Of a DNA stretch of 64,000 bases, positions 35,996 to 43,990 are shown piece after piece. The stretch covers positions 1 to 64,000 of the forward strand of contig JAIRUA010000008.1 in assembly GCA_031254645.1 (NCBI GenBank). The letters run 5' to 3'. A program made the translations under genes and the position numbers. Position 1 is the stretch's first letter; each line of letters opens with the position of its first letter. The notes under the pieces are model-generated. The model made no database searches. It saw nothing but the letters and a program-made list of their open reading frames with translations, and was not told the DNA's origin. This DNA comes from Dysgonamonadaceae bacterium (GTDB taxonomy: Bacteria; Bacteroidota; Bacteroidia; Bacteroidales; Dysgonomonadaceae).

Positions 35996-37513
35996 CTAAT
36001 TATCAATTAAACTATGCCCTGTCATATCTTCCGGTTGCTCAACACCCAATAAATAACAAACCGAAGGCGCCACATCAGCAAGAATACCATCTTCTACCGT
36101 TGCGTTTTTGTCATCGGAAATAAAAACAAACGGTACCGGATTGAGCGAGTGCGCCGTGTTGGGCGAGCCATCGGCATTCACGGCATTGTCAGCATTTCCG
36201 TGATCAGCAATGATGATAATGTCGTATCCGGTTTCTTTTGCAGCTTCCACAGCGGTTTTCACAGCTGCATCCACAGCAGTAACGGCTTTTTGAATCGCTT
36301 CGTAAATACCTGTGTGTCCCACCATATCACCGTTGGCATAATTGGCTACAATGAGATCAAATTTGTTTTTTTTGATTTCCGATGCAAGCGCATCAGCTAC
36401 TTCATAAACACTCATTTCGGGTTTTAAATCGTAAGTTGCCACTTTGGGGGAGGGAATTAGAACGCGTTCTTCGCCGTCAAATTCCGTTTCTCGTCCGCCC
36501 GAAAAGAAGAACGTTACGTGTGCATATTTTTCGGTTTCGGCAATACGTAATTGCTTTAATCCTGCTTTGGCAACTACTTCGCCGAGTGTATTTTGTACGT
36601 TTTCTTTGTCGAACAAAATATGCAATCCTTTGAATGATGAATCGTAAGGCGTCATTGTGAAATATTCCAACGGAAGGGTTTTCATTCCGAATTCGGGCAT
36701 ATCTTGTTGCGTGAGCACAATGGTGAGCTCTTTCGCACGGTCGTTGCGATAATTGAAGAAGATAACGGTGTCGCCTGCTTCAATTTTTCCGTCAACGGTT
36801 GTGTTTACTATCGGCAACACAAATTCATCGGTTTTACCTGCGTCATACGAATTTTGCATCGCTTGCACCATATCCGTCGCAGGTACTCCTTTACCTTCAA
36901 CAAGCAAATCGTAAGCTTCTTTCACACGCTCCCAACGCTTGTCTCTATCCATTGCATAATAACGTCCGATAATAGAAGCGATGTTCCCGCCCGTTTGCGT
37001 CAAATGGTTTTGCAACGCTTCGATAAAACCTTTTCCGCTATGTGGATCGGTATCGCGTCCGTCCATAAAACAGTGTACATATGTACGGTCAGCAATGCCA
37101 TATTCTTTCGAAATATCGCAAAGTTTAAACAAATGGTCGAGCGAACTATGCACACCGCCATCGGAAACCAATCCCATAAAATGAATCTTTTTACCCGATT
37201 CTTTTGCGCCGGTAAATGCACGAACGATTTCTTTATTTTTCAAAATTGAGTTGTCGCGACAAGCTATGTTGATTTTTACTAAATCTTGATATACCACTCG
37301 TCCGGCACCGATATTAAGATGTCCTACTTCGGAGTTACCCATTTGTCCGTGCGGCAAACCTACATCTTCACCCGAAGCGAGGAGTTGTGAATGCGGATAT
37401 TCTTCCAACAACGAATCCCAATAAGGTGTTGGTGTGTTATAAATAACGTTTGATGGCGAATGTTTACCTACTCCCCAACCGTCTAAAATCATTAATAATA
37501 CTTTTTTGTTCAT
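35996..37513 (-). CDS. gpmI: 2,3-bisphosphoglycerate-independent phosphoglycerate mutase
   Basis: Interconverts 3- and 2-phosphoglycerate in glycolysis, Mn-dependent. 505 residues, normal length. Alkaline-phosphatase-like metal sites: LMILDGWG at the N-terminus, nucleophile Ser61 in [17 protein letters not shown], then [26 protein letters not shown] in the transferase domain, and the second metal cluster [12 protein letters not shown] and [26 protein letters not shown]. Single gene, convergent with pnp. Confidence 0.97.
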   Translation of the reverse strand: MNKKVLLMILDGWGVGKHSPSNVIYNTPTPYWDSLLEEYPHSQLLASGEDVGLPHGQMGNSEVGHLNIGAGRVVYQDLVKINIACRDNSILKNKEIVRAFTGAKESGKKIHFMGLVSDGGVHSSLDHLFKLCDISKEYGIADRTYVHCFMDGRDTDPHSGKGFIEALQNHLTQTGGNIASIIGRYYAMDRDKRWERVKEAYDLLVEGKGVPATDMVQAMQNSYDAGKTDEFVLPIVNTTVDGKIEAGDTVIFFNYRNDRAKELTIVLTQQDMPEFGMKTLPLEYFTMTPYDSSFKGLHILFDKENVQNTLGEVVAKAGLKQLRIAETEKYAHVTFFFSGGRETEFDGEERVLIPSPKVATYDLKPEMSVYEVADALASEIKKNKFDLIVANYANGDMVGHTGIYEAIQKAVTAVDAAVKTAVEAAKETGYDIIIIADHGNADNAVNADGSPNTAHSLNPVPFVFISDDKNATVEDGILADVAPSVCYLLGVEQPEDMTGHSLIDN

Positions 37514-37554
37514 ATTTTAATCGTTACAAGTTGTCAGTTACAAAAATTGAGGTA

Positions 37555-37585
37555 CAAAGGTACAAAAATAATGATGAATGGTCAA
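37555..37585 (-). promoter_or_regulatory. gpmI promoter
   Basis: Minus strand TTG (37585-37583), 20-base spacer, TACCTTTG (37562-37555), 42 bases before the start codon. A good full match. Confidence 0.7.
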
Positions 37586-37602
37586 TGATTAATGGTTAAT
37601 GT
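37571..37602. repeat. Partial ATTAATGGTTAATG-type repeat unit
   Basis: ATGATGAATGGTCAATGATTAATGG followed by TTAATGTC: one arm of the repeat type seen at 17460 and 46523. It overlaps the -33 region of the gpmI promoter. Confidence 0.45.
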
Positions 37603-37647
37603 CTGAAAAAGAGGCTGCCTGAAAATTCAATATTATGTGATGCGATA

Positions 37648-37679
37648 TTTGTCTATTTCCCAAAAAACACATAAATTTG
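37648..37679 (+). promoter_or_regulatory. Promoter of the thioredoxin-like lipoprotein gene
   Basis: TTTG (37648-37651), 20-base spacer, TAAATTTG (37672-37679). It overlaps an upstream extension of the reading frame and so supports the start at 37758. Confidence 0.65.
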
Positions 37680-37757
37680 TATGCTCAAATCAATAACGCG
37701 GAAAAGATAATTCGAAAGCCGCTTCAAAGCATTCATTACAAACAAAATAAACAGAAG

Positions 37758-38909
37758 ATGAAGTATATAGTTTTTCTTATTTTACTTGTAGGCATCACTT
37801 TCTCAGCGTGTAAATCTGAAAAAACATTTCGAATCGAAGGGACAATCACATCTTCCGACGGCGAAACAATGTTTTTAGAACATCGCGGCTTGGCAAATGT
37901 TACGGTTTTAGATTCCGTGGTATTGAAAAGCAGCGGCACTTTCAGAATGAGAGGTACAATGCCCGAAAATCCGGAATTTTATCAATTACGCATCGGAAAC
38001 CAAGTGGGTGTTTTCTCCGTATTTGATGAAGATAGATTGACAATTAAGGCAGATGCAAAAGATTTCGCTCGTTCATTCACAGTCGAAAACTCGCCTACTA
38101 ACGATCAGTTGCGACAAGTGGACGGGCTCAGGGAACATGCTTCGCAAAGAATAGCCGATTTAGAAAGACAACACGCGGCACAACAAATTGACGATATGTC
38201 ATTTATCGAACAAATCGATAATGTATTGACCGATTATAAAACGGAAGCTTCGAAAATTATCTTGGCAAATCCGGCAAGTGCAGCGGCATATTATGCCCTT
38301 TTTCAAAGGATAAACGATTATATGATTTTCGATCCATATACGCGACAAGATTACCCAATGTTTGGCGCGGTTGCCACGTCGTGGAATTTGCAATATCCCG
38401 GAACATTGCGCACAAAACATCTGCACGATTTCACGATGCTCGCCTTAACCACTCGTCGACAAGCGGAGCGACAAGCAACAATGCTCGAAAACATTGATAT
38501 CGAAATTGATGGCTCGTTGCCCGACATTGTATTGCCCGATGTTGCCGGAAACAGAATTGCACTTTCGTCATTACAAGGCAAAGTAGTGGTATTGGATTTT
38601 ACGGTTTACAATGCTGATTTCTCGCCAACGCACAATATGGATTTGAATAGGATTTACGAACGCTTTCGGTCGCGTGGTGTAGAGATTTATCAGATAGCAT
38701 TCGATTCCGACCAACATTTTTGGAAAAATGCAGCAGATAATCTGCCGTGGATCACCGTTCGCGACCCACAATCAGTCAATTCCAGACTATTTTCAACATA
38801 TAACGTACGTGAATTGCCTACCGTTTTTATCATCAACCGCGAAGGAGATATAGTGGCGAGAGCCGTAACCCACGAGGAGATAGAGCGTGAATTAAATAGA
38901 GTATTATAG
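37758..38909 (+). CDS. DUF4369 / thioredoxin-like lipoprotein lacking CxxC
   Basis: 383 residues from the ATG at 37758. Lipoprotein signal MKYIVFLILLVGITFSACK. N-terminal DUF4369 domain (FRIEGTITSSDGETMFLEHRG, about 25-120), a helical spacer, then a TlpA/AhpC-type thioredoxin fold (about 255-383) with LPDIVLPDVAGNRIALSSLQGKVVVLDF split here by position, and ELPTVFIINREGDIVAR holding the cis-proline. Where TlpA proteins have W-C-x-x-C the sequence is TVYNADFSPTHN, with no cysteine, so disulfide exchange is not possible. Other Bacteroidales have similar cysteine-free versions. Probably envelope-located; role unknown. Confidence 0.82.
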   Translation: MKYIVFLILLVGITFSACKSEKTFRIEGTITSSDGETMFLEHRGLANVTVLDSVVLKSSGTFRMRGTMPENPEFYQLRIGNQVGVFSVFDEDRLTIKADAKDFARSFTVENSPTNDQLRQVDGLREHASQRIADLERQHAAQQIDDMSFIEQIDNVLTDYKTEASKIILANPASAAAYYALFQRINDYMIFDPYTRQDYPMFGAVATSWNLQYPGTLRTKHLHDFTMLALTTRRQAERQATMLENIDIEIDGSLPDIVLPDVAGNRIALSSLQGKVVVLDFTVYNADFSPTHNMDLNRIYERFRSRGVEIYQIAFDSDQHFWKNAADNLPWITVRDPQSVNSRLFSTYNVRELPTVFIINREGDIVARAVTHEEIERELNRVL

Positions 38910-38964
38910 TACTGATTAACTAACAATTTAACAATATATTCTTTTTTTATTGGAATAAAGGTGC

Positions 38965-38972
38965 TATATTTG
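38965..38972 (+). promoter_or_regulatory. Candidate greA promoter, -7 element
   Basis: TATATTTG, 115 bases before the greA ATG. The leader contains the hairpin at 38998-39038. Confidence 0.55.
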
Positions 38973-38997
38973 CACTCGAAATAATTGTCATAATAGC

Positions 38998-39038
38998 AAA
39001 AAGGAGCTCCGATCTGTATATTAGGTCGGACTCTTTTT
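38998..39038 (+). promoter_or_regulatory. Terminator-like hairpin in the greA leader
   Basis: AAAAAG-(g)-AG-(c)-TCCGATC pairs with GGTCGGA-CT-CTTTTT around a 9-base AT loop, with a T run at the end. It lies between the only visible promoter and the greA start codon, so it is either an attenuator or the terminator of the preceding gene with a second, unseen greA promoter after it. Confidence 0.6.
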
Positions 39039-39086
39039 CTTTGTACAATTATGATAAAAAAGATAGAAAAATAGGAGAACCAATAT

Positions 39087-39557
39087 ATGATAGTAACGTA
39101 TATGACCGAAGAAGGACTTCGGAAACTAAAAGAAGAACTGGTTCAATTGGAATCGGTTGAAAGACCTAAAATTTCGCAAATGATTGCGGAAGCAAGAGAT
39201 AAAGGCGATCTTTCGGAAAACGCAGAATACGATGCGGCGAAAGAAGCGCAAGGAATGCTGGAAGCAAAAATTGCCCAATTGAAAGGCGTTATCGCATCGG
39301 CACGTTTGATTGACGAAAGCGCTATTGGTACGGATACCGTTCAGATTATGAATAAGGTAACCATCAAAAATTTGGGTACCAACAAACAAATGACTTATAT
39401 GCTTGTGTCGGAAAGCGAAGCCGATTTGAAGAGCGGGAAAATCGCAGTAAGTACGCCTATCGCACAGGGACTTATGGGCAAGAAAGTAGGCGACAAAGCC
39501 GAAATTCAAGTTCCGTCGGGTGTAATGCATTTCGAAATCATTGAAATTTCACTTTAA
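39087..39557 (+). CDS. greA: Transcription elongation factor GreA
   Basis: Stimulates transcript cleavage by backtracked RNA polymerase. 156 residues. N-terminal coiled coil (about 5-75) with the acidic tip DKGDLSENAEYDAAKEAQ that reaches the polymerase active site; C-terminal FKBP-like domain (about 82-156) with VSESEADLKSGKIAVSTPIAQGLMGKKVGD (in two conserved parts) and EIIEISL. The ATG at 39087 gives MIVTYMTEEG, close to Bacteroides GreA. An HIT gene follows after 25 bases, an order common in Bacteroidales. Confidence 0.96.
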   Translation: MIVTYMTEEGLRKLKEELVQLESVERPKISQMIAEARDKGDLSENAEYDAAKEAQGMLEAKIAQLKGVIASARLIDESAIGTDTVQIMNKVTIKNLGTNKQMTYMLVSESEADLKSGKIAVSTPIAQGLMGKKVGDKAEIQVPSGVMHFEIIEISL

Positions 39558-39582
39558 GTATAACCTTTCAAACACATAAAAA

Positions 39583-39969
39583 ATGGCAACAATTTTCAGC
39601 AAAATTATCAACGGCGAAATTCCCTCGTATAAAATTGCGGAAAACGACCGTTTTTTCGCCTTTCTCGATATCAACCCGATGTCGAAAGGGCATACTTTGG
39701 TTGTTCCGAAACAAGAAACCGATTATATTTTCGATTTAGATGATGCGTTGTTGGCAGAGATGATGATTTTTGCCAAAAAAGTAGCGCTTAGTATCGAAAA
39801 AGCCGTTTCGTGCACGCGTGTGGGTGTTATGGTTATCGGATTAGAAGTGCCGCACGCACATATTCATTTGATTCCGATTGAAAAAGAGGGCGATATGTCG
39901 TTAGCAAACCCACGATTGAAATTGTCGAAAGAGGAGTTTCTTGATTTACAAGAAAAAATAATGTGCTAA
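39583..39969 (+). CDS. HIT-family hydrolase, Hint type
   Basis: 128 residues. IFSKIINGEIPSYKIAEND, FLDINPMSKGHTLVVPK and the histidine triad HAHIHLIPI (about 98-106) are the standard Hint/HIT pattern: hydrolysis of nucleoside phosphoramidates or related nucleotides. In operon with greA. The last residues MC and the stop codon (ATG TGC TAA) come from the repeat at 39959. Confidence 0.92.
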   Translation: MATIFSKIINGEIPSYKIAENDRFFAFLDINPMSKGHTLVVPKQETDYIFDLDDALLAEMMIFAKKVALSIEKAVSCTRVGVMVIGLEVPHAHIHLIPIEKEGDMSLANPRLKLSKEEFLDLQEKIMC

Positions 39970-40056
39970 TATGCTAATGAGTAGTACTCTACAAATAATA
40001 GGAAGGCAGCCGAAGATAAAAATCTTCGGCTGTTTTTTTATTAGCACATTATTCTC
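39959..40056. repeat. ATGTGCTAAT-family inverted repeat, site 5
   Basis: Left arm AATAATGTGCTAATATGC (39958-39975), right arm ATTAGCACATTATT (40040-40053), enclosing a terminator. The left arm provides the stop codon of the HIT gene. Confidence 0.8.
40007..40039 (+). terminator. Terminator of the greA-HIT operon
   Basis: CAGCCGAAGAT, AAAA loop, ATCTTCGGCTG, then seven T residues. A perfect 11-bp stem. Confidence 0.93.
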
Positions 40057-40171
40057 CTCCCCAATTTTAGCTATTCTACAGCCTCATTTCCCCAATATAT
40101 AGGGATTGTATCACTGCGATAATTGTAAGAACTTTGCACTCGAATTAACAACAATCATATTTTGAAATAAA

Positions 40172-42469
40172 ATGAAAAAAATTATTCTCGTAACTCTGCT
40201 TATAATAAGCACATTAGCTGCACAATCACACGACGAAACCGATGCCAACATTCACGGACACGTATTGGACAGAGTAACACAAGAACACATTCCGTTTGCA
40301 ACTATCAGCGTAAAAGGCGAAATCATAAGTGTTGCTGCCGATGCAACAGGGCATTATCGCATCAACAATCTTCCAGTTAAAACCATTACAGTTATCGCTT
40401 CGTTTGTTGGTTACAAGTCGCAGGAGATAGAAATCAACACAGTGGAGGGAAAAACGATCGAAGTAAATTTTGAATTGACAGAAAGTTCTATTGAATTAGA
40501 GCAAGTGGTGGTTTCTGCCAACCGACGCGAAACCAATCGTCGCGAAGCCGTTTCGCTTGTCAATCTCGTTACGCCGCTCACGTTTGAGATAAGCAATTCA
40601 TCAACTTTGGCTGACGGACTTAATTTCCAACCCGGACTAAGAGTTGAAAACACGTGCAACAACTGCGGTTTTCCTCAACTTCGAATTAATGGATTGGAAG
40701 GTCCTTATACACAAATACTGATAGATAGCCGCCCAATAAACAGTGCATTGGCAGGCGTCTATGGATTGGAACACATTCCGGCAAATATGGTTGAGCGCGT
40801 AGAAATTGTCAGAGGTGGAGCTTCTGCGTTGTTCGGCTCAAGTGCCATTGGCGGAACGGTGAATATTATCACACGCGAAACGTTGCAAAACACTGTTTCT
40901 GTGAGCAATACCATCAATTGGATTGACGGAAATACGCCCGATAATATCACCCATCTCAACGCCTCCATTGTGTCGGAAAACAACCGCGCAGGCGTTACAC
41001 TTTTTGCAGCTTCACGCCAGCGGTCGCCTTTTGATGCTAACAACGATGGTTTTTCGGAATTGGGAAAAATAAATATGAAAAACGCAGGTTTCAGAGGATT
41101 TTACAGACCAACTTACAATAGCCGATTAACGTTTGAATATCACGCCATTGACGAATTTCGCAGAGGAGGAAACAATTTTGAACTTCCACCTCACAAAGCC
41201 GATATTGCCGAACAAACCGATCACACCATTCATTCGGGTGGTTTCAAATACGATATTTTTTTCAACGAAGGAAGACATGCTTTACAAGTCTATTCTTCGG
41301 CACAACATATTAAGAGAGAAAGCTATTACGGTGCAGAACAAGACCCTGATGCATACGGACACACCGAAGATTTTTCGCTCGTTTCAGGTGCGCAATTCAC
41401 ACATCGAATGAATCGCCTTTGGTTTATGCCCGCTACTTTTATCGGCGGATTGGAATATTCACACAATTGGTTGCACGACCAAATGCTTGGACATGACAGA
41501 AATATTGAGCAAACTATGAATATTTATTCCGCTTTTGCGCAAAACGAATGGAGCAATCGCAGGGCAAGTATTTTGCTCGGAGCGCGTTTGGAAAAACACA
41601 GTATGATGGACAATCCGATTCTTTCGCCGCGCATTGCCGCACGGTATACGCCACTTCCCTGGCTCAATCTTCGTGCAGGTTTTGCCACCGGATACCGTGG
41701 TCCACAGGCATTTGACGAAGATTTGCACGTTGCCGTAGTGGGTGGCGATGTAGCTCTGATTCATTTAGATGAAGATCTCAGACCCGAACGCTCGCATACT
41801 TTCACGCTTTCCGGCGAATTAACCCGTCATTTTTCGAATGGACAAGCATTGCAGTTTTTGGTAGAAGGGTTTTATACAAGTTTGAGAGATGTATTCGTGT
41901 TGGAAGAAGAAGACAGAGCCGACGGAACATTGGATTTGATACGCACAAACGGTGATGGCGCGGTGGTTGCCGGAGTGAATTTGGAAGCGAATTTTGTTGC
42001 TTCACGAAAGTTTCAAATCAATTCGGGATTTACCATTCAAACGGCAAAATACACCGAGCCGGAAGAGTGGAGCAGCAACCTCGAACCGCAACGCCAAATG
42101 TTTCGCGCACCGAATACTTACGGTTATATCACCGCCTTGTATTCGCCAATTCGTCCATTAGACCTCTCATTGACGGGCACTTACACCGGAAGTATGCTCG
42201 TGCAGCATTTTGGCGCTTACGATGACGAAGGAGTTCAAGTACAAGCCGACAGAGAAGTAGATACGCCTGCATTTTTCGACCTTGGATTTCGCACAGCATA
42301 CAATTTCAACCTCAGAGATAATGTAACTTTGCAGTTGAATGGCGGTGTGAGAAATATCTTCAACAGCTATCAGCGTGATTTCGATAAGGACGAACTTCGC
42401 GATGCGGGATATATTTATGGTCCGACTTTGCCACGAACAGTGTTTGTGGGAATGAAACTGTCGATATAA
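40172..42469 (+). CDS. TonB-dependent outer-membrane receptor
   Basis: 765 residues. Signal peptide (about 1-19); carboxypeptidase-regulatory-like domain (about 25-110: IHGHVLDRVTQEHIPFATISVKG); plug domain (about 120-240) with the marked CNNCGFPQLRINGLEGPYTQI segment and RVEIVRGGASALFGSSAIGGTVNII; then a 22-strand-type barrel ending in LPRTVFVGMKLSI. Imports a substrate across the outer membrane using TonB energy. The CNNC plug variant is a distinct subgroup in Bacteroidetes, probably for metal-containing ligands, but the ligand is not readable. No SusD partner follows, so it is not a polysaccharide-type SusC. Confidence 0.9.
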   Translation: MKKIILVTLLIISTLAAQSHDETDANIHGHVLDRVTQEHIPFATISVKGEIISVAADATGHYRINNLPVKTITVIASFVGYKSQEIEINTVEGKTIEVNFELTESSIELEQVVVSANRRETNRREAVSLVNLVTPLTFEISNSSTLADGLNFQPGLRVENTCNNCGFPQLRINGLEGPYTQILIDSRPINSALAGVYGLEHIPANMVERVEIVRGGASALFGSSAIGGTVNIITRETLQNTVSVSNTINWIDGNTPDNITHLNASIVSENNRAGVTLFAASRQRSPFDANNDGFSELGKINMKNAGFRGFYRPTYNSRLTFEYHAIDEFRRGGNNFELPPHKADIAEQTDHTIHSGGFKYDIFFNEGRHALQVYSSAQHIKRESYYGAEQDPDAYGHTEDFSLVSGAQFTHRMNRLWFMPATFIGGLEYSHNWLHDQMLGHDRNIEQTMNIYSAFAQNEWSNRRASILLGARLEKHSMMDNPILSPRIAARYTPLPWLNLRAGFATGYRGPQAFDEDLHVAVVGGDVALIHLDEDLRPERSHTFTLSGELTRHFSNGQALQFLVEGFYTSLRDVFVLEEEDRADGTLDLIRTNGDGAVVAGVNLEANFVASRKFQINSGFTIQTAKYTEPEEWSSNLEPQRQMFRAPNTYGYITALYSPIRPLDLSLTGTYTGSMLVQHFGAYDDEGVQVQADREVDTPAFFDLGFRTAYNFNLRDNVTLQLNGGVRNIFNSYQRDFDKDELRDAGYIYGPTLPRTVFVGMKLSI

Positions 42470-42568
42470 TATGCTAATGTGCTAATAAATAATGTGCTAA
42501 TGCAGGTACAATGCTACCTCTTGCAGTTTAAATTAGCACATTATTTATTAGCACATTGGCACATTATT
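42468..42568. repeat. ATGTGCTAAT-family inverted repeat, site 6
   Basis: Left arm ATATGCTAATGTGCTAAT and AAATAATGTGCTAATGCA directly follow the receptor stop codon; right arm ATTAGCACATTATTTATTAG with CACATTGGCACATTATT ends at 42568, just upstream of the next promoter. One frame through it is open and joins the hemerythrin gene, but this is repeat translation. Confidence 0.85.
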
Positions 42569-42571
42569 TCA

Positions 42572-42579
42572 TATCTTTG
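42572..42579 (+). promoter_or_regulatory. Promoter of the hemerythrin-luxR pair, -7 element
   Basis: TATCTTTG, 22 bases before the ATG at 42602. Its position rules out the longer upstream frame. Confidence 0.6.
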
Positions 42580-42601
42580 CATTATTAATACGCAGATAAT
42601 T

Positions 42602-43282
42602 ATGTTTTCCGAAAAAATGAAGTTGGCAGATTTACTCTTAACCAACTATCAACTGTTAGATGTTTTTCCACGCTTTGGGCTTGGACTTGGCTTTGGCGAA
42701 AGTACCGTAAAGCAAATGTGCGATGAAAAAGGACTTTCCGCTTCGCTCTTTCTACTTGTGTGTAACCTGCATACATTCGATAATTATATCCCCGATTCGA
42801 ATACGTTGACGAAAGTTTCATTAGCCGATTTGATGTATTATTTGCGAAATTCGCACAAAAATTATATTGAAAACCGAATGCCGGAAATCATCGACCGTAT
42901 TTTCGAATTAATCGAAAACTATCGTGTGAAAAATGGAAAAATGTTGATCGGTTTTTGCGAAAAATATATACAGGAAATCATTACACATTTCGATTACGAG
43001 GAGCAAATCGTATTCCCCTACATCGAAGCATTGCTAAAAGGTGAAAAGCCAGCCAAATACAAGATAAAAGAATACGAACGAAATCACAGTGATTTAGATG
43101 CGGCACTAAGCGATTTGAAAAATATTTTGGTCAAATATCTACCTGCCGAATATCCGATTGTAATATATCGTAATGTACTGATAGACTTATTTTTATTTGA
43201 GGAAGATTTGAGTAAACACGCTCTTTTGGAAGACCGAATATTGATATCGCTGGTTGAACAAATAGAAAGCAATAGACGATGA
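42602..43282 (+). CDS. Hemerythrin-domain protein, RIC/ScdA-like
   Basis: 226 residues from the ATG at 42602. N-terminal part (KMKLADLLLTNYQLLDVFPRFGLGLGFGES, about 4-60) resembles the ScdA/YtfE (DUF542) domain, but the usual CC pair is replaced by GFGES. A four-helix hemerythrin domain follows with candidate di-iron ligands in LRNSHKNYI, ITHFDYEEQIVFPYI, YERNHSDLD and LSKHALLEDRIL (five His and two Glu). Such proteins bind oxygen or NO, or repair iron-sulfur centres. Its stop codon overlaps the start of the LuxR gene (ATGA), so both are translated together. Confidence 0.82.
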   Translation: MFSEKMKLADLLLTNYQLLDVFPRFGLGLGFGESTVKQMCDEKGLSASLFLLVCNLHTFDNYIPDSNTLTKVSLADLMYYLRNSHKNYIENRMPEIIDRIFELIENYRVKNGKMLIGFCEKYIQEIITHFDYEEQIVFPYIEALLKGEKPAKYKIKEYERNHSDLDAALSDLKNILVKYLPAEYPIVIYRNVLIDLFLFEEDLSKHALLEDRILISLVEQIESNRR

Positions 43283-43887
43283 ATAAAAAAGTACGAATCA
43301 TCATCATCGAGCCTTCATCCGTTATTCGTCAGGGGATCAAATCTTTACTTAACAACAAAGCACCCGAACTAAGTATCGTAAAGGAATATAGCGATTTACA
43401 ATCGTTCCAAGAAAGTAGAATAGATGTTGATGTCGATATTCTTTTGATAAATCCCGCCACGGTCAGTTTTTACAAGCAGTTCAATATCCGAACCCTGTTT
43501 TTCGATTATTCCGAAACGGCTCTGGTTGCCATTTTATACGGTTATGTTGATGCTGCCACTCTCAGTAGTTTCGATGGTATGTTGGATATTTACGACGATG
43601 CCTTAATCATGGCGCAGAAATTACGAAAAATCGCCAAAGAATTTGTCGGTCTACAAAATAACAATAACGGTGGCAATATTGATTTATCCGAACGAGAGAA
43701 AGAAATTCTTATTGCCGTAGCCAAAGGTATGACGAACAAAGAAATCGCAGAAAATCTCTGTATTTCATCGCACACCGTAATTTCTCACAGAAAAAATATT
43801 ACCCGGAAGACGGGTATAAAAACCATTTCGGGACTTACCATTTATGCGATATTTAATAACCTTATATCGCAAGAAGAGGCTTCATAA
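43279..43887 (+). CDS. LuxR-type regulator with degenerate receiver
   Basis: 202 residues. C-terminal LuxR helix-turn-helix (about 137-195): LSEREKEILIAVAKGMTNKEIAENL, SSHTVISHRKNI and GLTIYAIFN. The N-terminal 120 residues have the length and strand pattern of a response-regulator receiver (VRIIIIEPSSVIRQGIKSLL), but the phosphate-accepting Asp is replaced: DILLINPATV. It is probably not controlled by a histidine kinase. Four-base overlap with the hemerythrin gene suggests it takes its signal from that protein. Likely targets include neighbouring genes, which is inference. Confidence 0.82.
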   Translation: MNKKVRIIIIEPSSVIRQGIKSLLNNKAPELSIVKEYSDLQSFQESRIDVDVDILLINPATVSFYKQFNIRTLFFDYSETALVAILYGYVDAATLSSFDGMLDIYDDALIMAQKLRKIAKEFVGLQNNNNGGNIDLSEREKEILIAVAKGMTNKEIAENLCISSHTVISHRKNITRKTGIKTISGLTIYAIFNNLISQEEAS

Positions 43888-43990
43888 TTTGCTAATGTGC
43901 TAATAAATAATATGCTAATGCAGGGACAATGCTGCTTTTCGTAACTCGTAACTAAAATTAGCACATTATTTATTAGCACATTAGCAAATT
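43886..43990. repeat. ATGTGCTAAT-family inverted repeat, site 7
   Basis: Left arm TTTGCTAATGTGCTAATAAATAATATGCTAATGCA (by position 43888-43922) follows the luxR stop codon at once; right arm TTAGCACATTATTTATTAGC with ACATTAGCAAATT (43957-43990) runs up to the coaA stop codon on the other strand. So both convergent genes end exactly at the element. Confidence 0.85.

Noticed and set aside
39050-39073. 7-codon frame MIKKIEK in the greA leader
   Set aside because: Too short and without conserved features; likely chance in AT-rich DNA.
40172-42469. SusC of a polysaccharide utilisation locus
   Set aside because: No SusD gene follows and the receptor is short (765 residues) compared with SusC proteins (about 1000).
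42479-42601. 41-residue extension of the hemerythrin protein
   Set aside because: It translates an ATGTGCTAAT repeat, and the TATCTTTG promoter at 42572 lies after it.
7361-43990. CRISPR array or tandem repeats
   Set aside because: The repeated units are palindromic, dispersed one site per gap, and have no regular spacers or cas genes.
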